A stretch of DNA of 6,336 nt, from assembly GCA_002305915.1 (NCBI GenBank), contig DBRJ01000048.1:1-6336 (forward strand), written 5' to 3'. Under the pieces are notes generated by a model that searched no databases, was not told the DNA's origin, and saw only the letters and a program-made list of their open reading frames with translations. The position numbers and the translations under genes were made by a program. Of this stretch, positions 5,993-6,336 are shown one piece after another (position 1 is the first letter of the stretch; every line of letters starts with the position of its first letter). Origin of the DNA: Pelotomaculum sp. UBA1371. Lineage in GTDB: Bacteria > Bacillota > Desulfotomaculia > Desulfotomaculales > Pelotomaculaceae.

Positions 5993-6325
5993 ATGCAGAT
6001 TACTGAAAACAAAAGAGGTGCTGTAACAGTTCTTGAATTGGATGGTCGCCTTGACACGGTAACTTCGGCAGATCTGAATAAAAAGATCATGTCACTGCTG
6101 AGCAATGGGGAAAAATATTTTGTTCTTGATTTAGCCCGGCTGACCTATGTAAGCAGTGCGGGACTCCGGGTACTGCTCATGGGCGCCAAAAAATCAGCAG
6201 GCGCCGGTGGAAGAATGGTTCTCGCCAACCTCAGGGATATGGTCCAGGAAGTCTTTGACATTGCCGGTTTTACCAATATATTTTCCATCTATACCTCCCA
6301 GGATGAGGCGATCAGTTCCTTTTAG
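5993..6325 (+). CDS. STAS-domain anti-sigma factor antagonist (SpoIIAA/RsbV-like)
   Basis: This is a 110-residue single-domain cytoplasmic protein, the usual length for SpoIIAA/RsbV-type antagonists. The ATG is preceded by GGAGG (5981-5985) with a 7-base gap. Family landmarks are VLELDGRLD (13-21), FVLDLARLTYVSSAGLRVLL (43-62) and a C-terminal FDIAGF helix region. The phosphorylatable serine of this family sits in the SSAG motif; here S54 and S55 are both available, and homology does not tell me for certain which is used. In such systems the unphosphorylated STAS protein binds and sequesters an anti-sigma kinase or another target, and phosphorylation by the kinase releases it. It follows the receptor-phosphatase-kinase gene by 34 bases and is almost surely cotranscribed, making it the likely substrate of both enzymatic domains. 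The final target (a sigma factor, a diguanylate cyclase or another effector) is not in the window. Only 11 bases remain after the stop. Confidence 0.96.
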   Translation: MQITENKRGAVTVLELDGRLDTVTSADLNKKIMSLLSNGEKYFVLDLARLTYVSSAGLRVLLMGAKKSAGAGGRMVLANLRDMVQEVFDIAGFTNIFSIYTSQDEAISSF

Positions 6326-6336
6326 CTCAGTTAACC

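Noticed and set aside
5737..6105. Minus-strand open frame spanning the phosphatase/STAS junction
   Set aside because: It overlaps two well-supported genes on the other strand and shows no coding signs of its own.
1..6336. CRISPR array, tRNA, rRNA, insertion sequence or phage attachment site
   Set aside because: No regularly spaced repeats, cloverleaf sequence, transposase or integrase coding sequence, or terminal repeats were seen on either strand.

Overview
The window looks like the chromosome of an anaerobic, low-to-mid GC Firmicute, most likely a clostridial lineage of the Desulfotomaculum/Pelotomaculum (Peptococcaceae) type. This is an inference from strong purine-rich ribosome binding sites, TTG start codons, roughly balanced base composition and the style of the proteins; no marker gene proves it.

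Layout, left to right. Bases 2-151 are the 3' end of an unrecognised plus-strand gene. It converges on a minus-strand metallo-beta-lactamase-fold hydrolase of the COG1237 / dihydropterin-type family (178-1017). A 262-base divergent spacer (1018-1279) leads to a small acidic protein of unknown function (1280-1615). A spacer with a 20-bp near-perfect palindrome precedes a probable two-gene unit: an MscS-family mechanosensitive channel (TTG start, 1768-3015) and, 20 bases later, a YjbQ/UPF0047 protein (3036-3449).

The stretch 3450-4179 has no intact gene. It holds a decayed gene (3682-4072) whose pieces lie in three reading frames: the first 26 or so residues of an RsbW/SpoIIAB-like ATP-binding anti-sigma protein, then the last ~100 residues of the GNAT-like domain that is fused to such proteins in some anaerobes. 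The middle is missing.

The right end is a partner-switching signalling unit. The first gene (TTG start, 4180-5958) encodes one membrane protein with a LytS-type 5TM receptor, a signalling helix, a SpoIIE/PP2C serine phosphatase and a C-terminal RsbW-like histidine-kinase-fold ATPase. The second (5993-6325) encodes a STAS anti-sigma-factor antagonist with the phosphorylatable SSAG motif. The simplest reading is that the sensor protein both phosphorylates and dephosphorylates the STAS protein according to a small-molecule ligand. Four polar residues of the receptor (R74, R101, C112, S115) have the same spacing as the four residues I recall as the pyruvate site of E. coli BtsS, so pyruvate or a similar carboxylate is a testable ligand. 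No sigma factor or other final target lies inside the window. The dead RsbW-GNAT gene directly upstream suggests this module once had a second, free-standing switch component.
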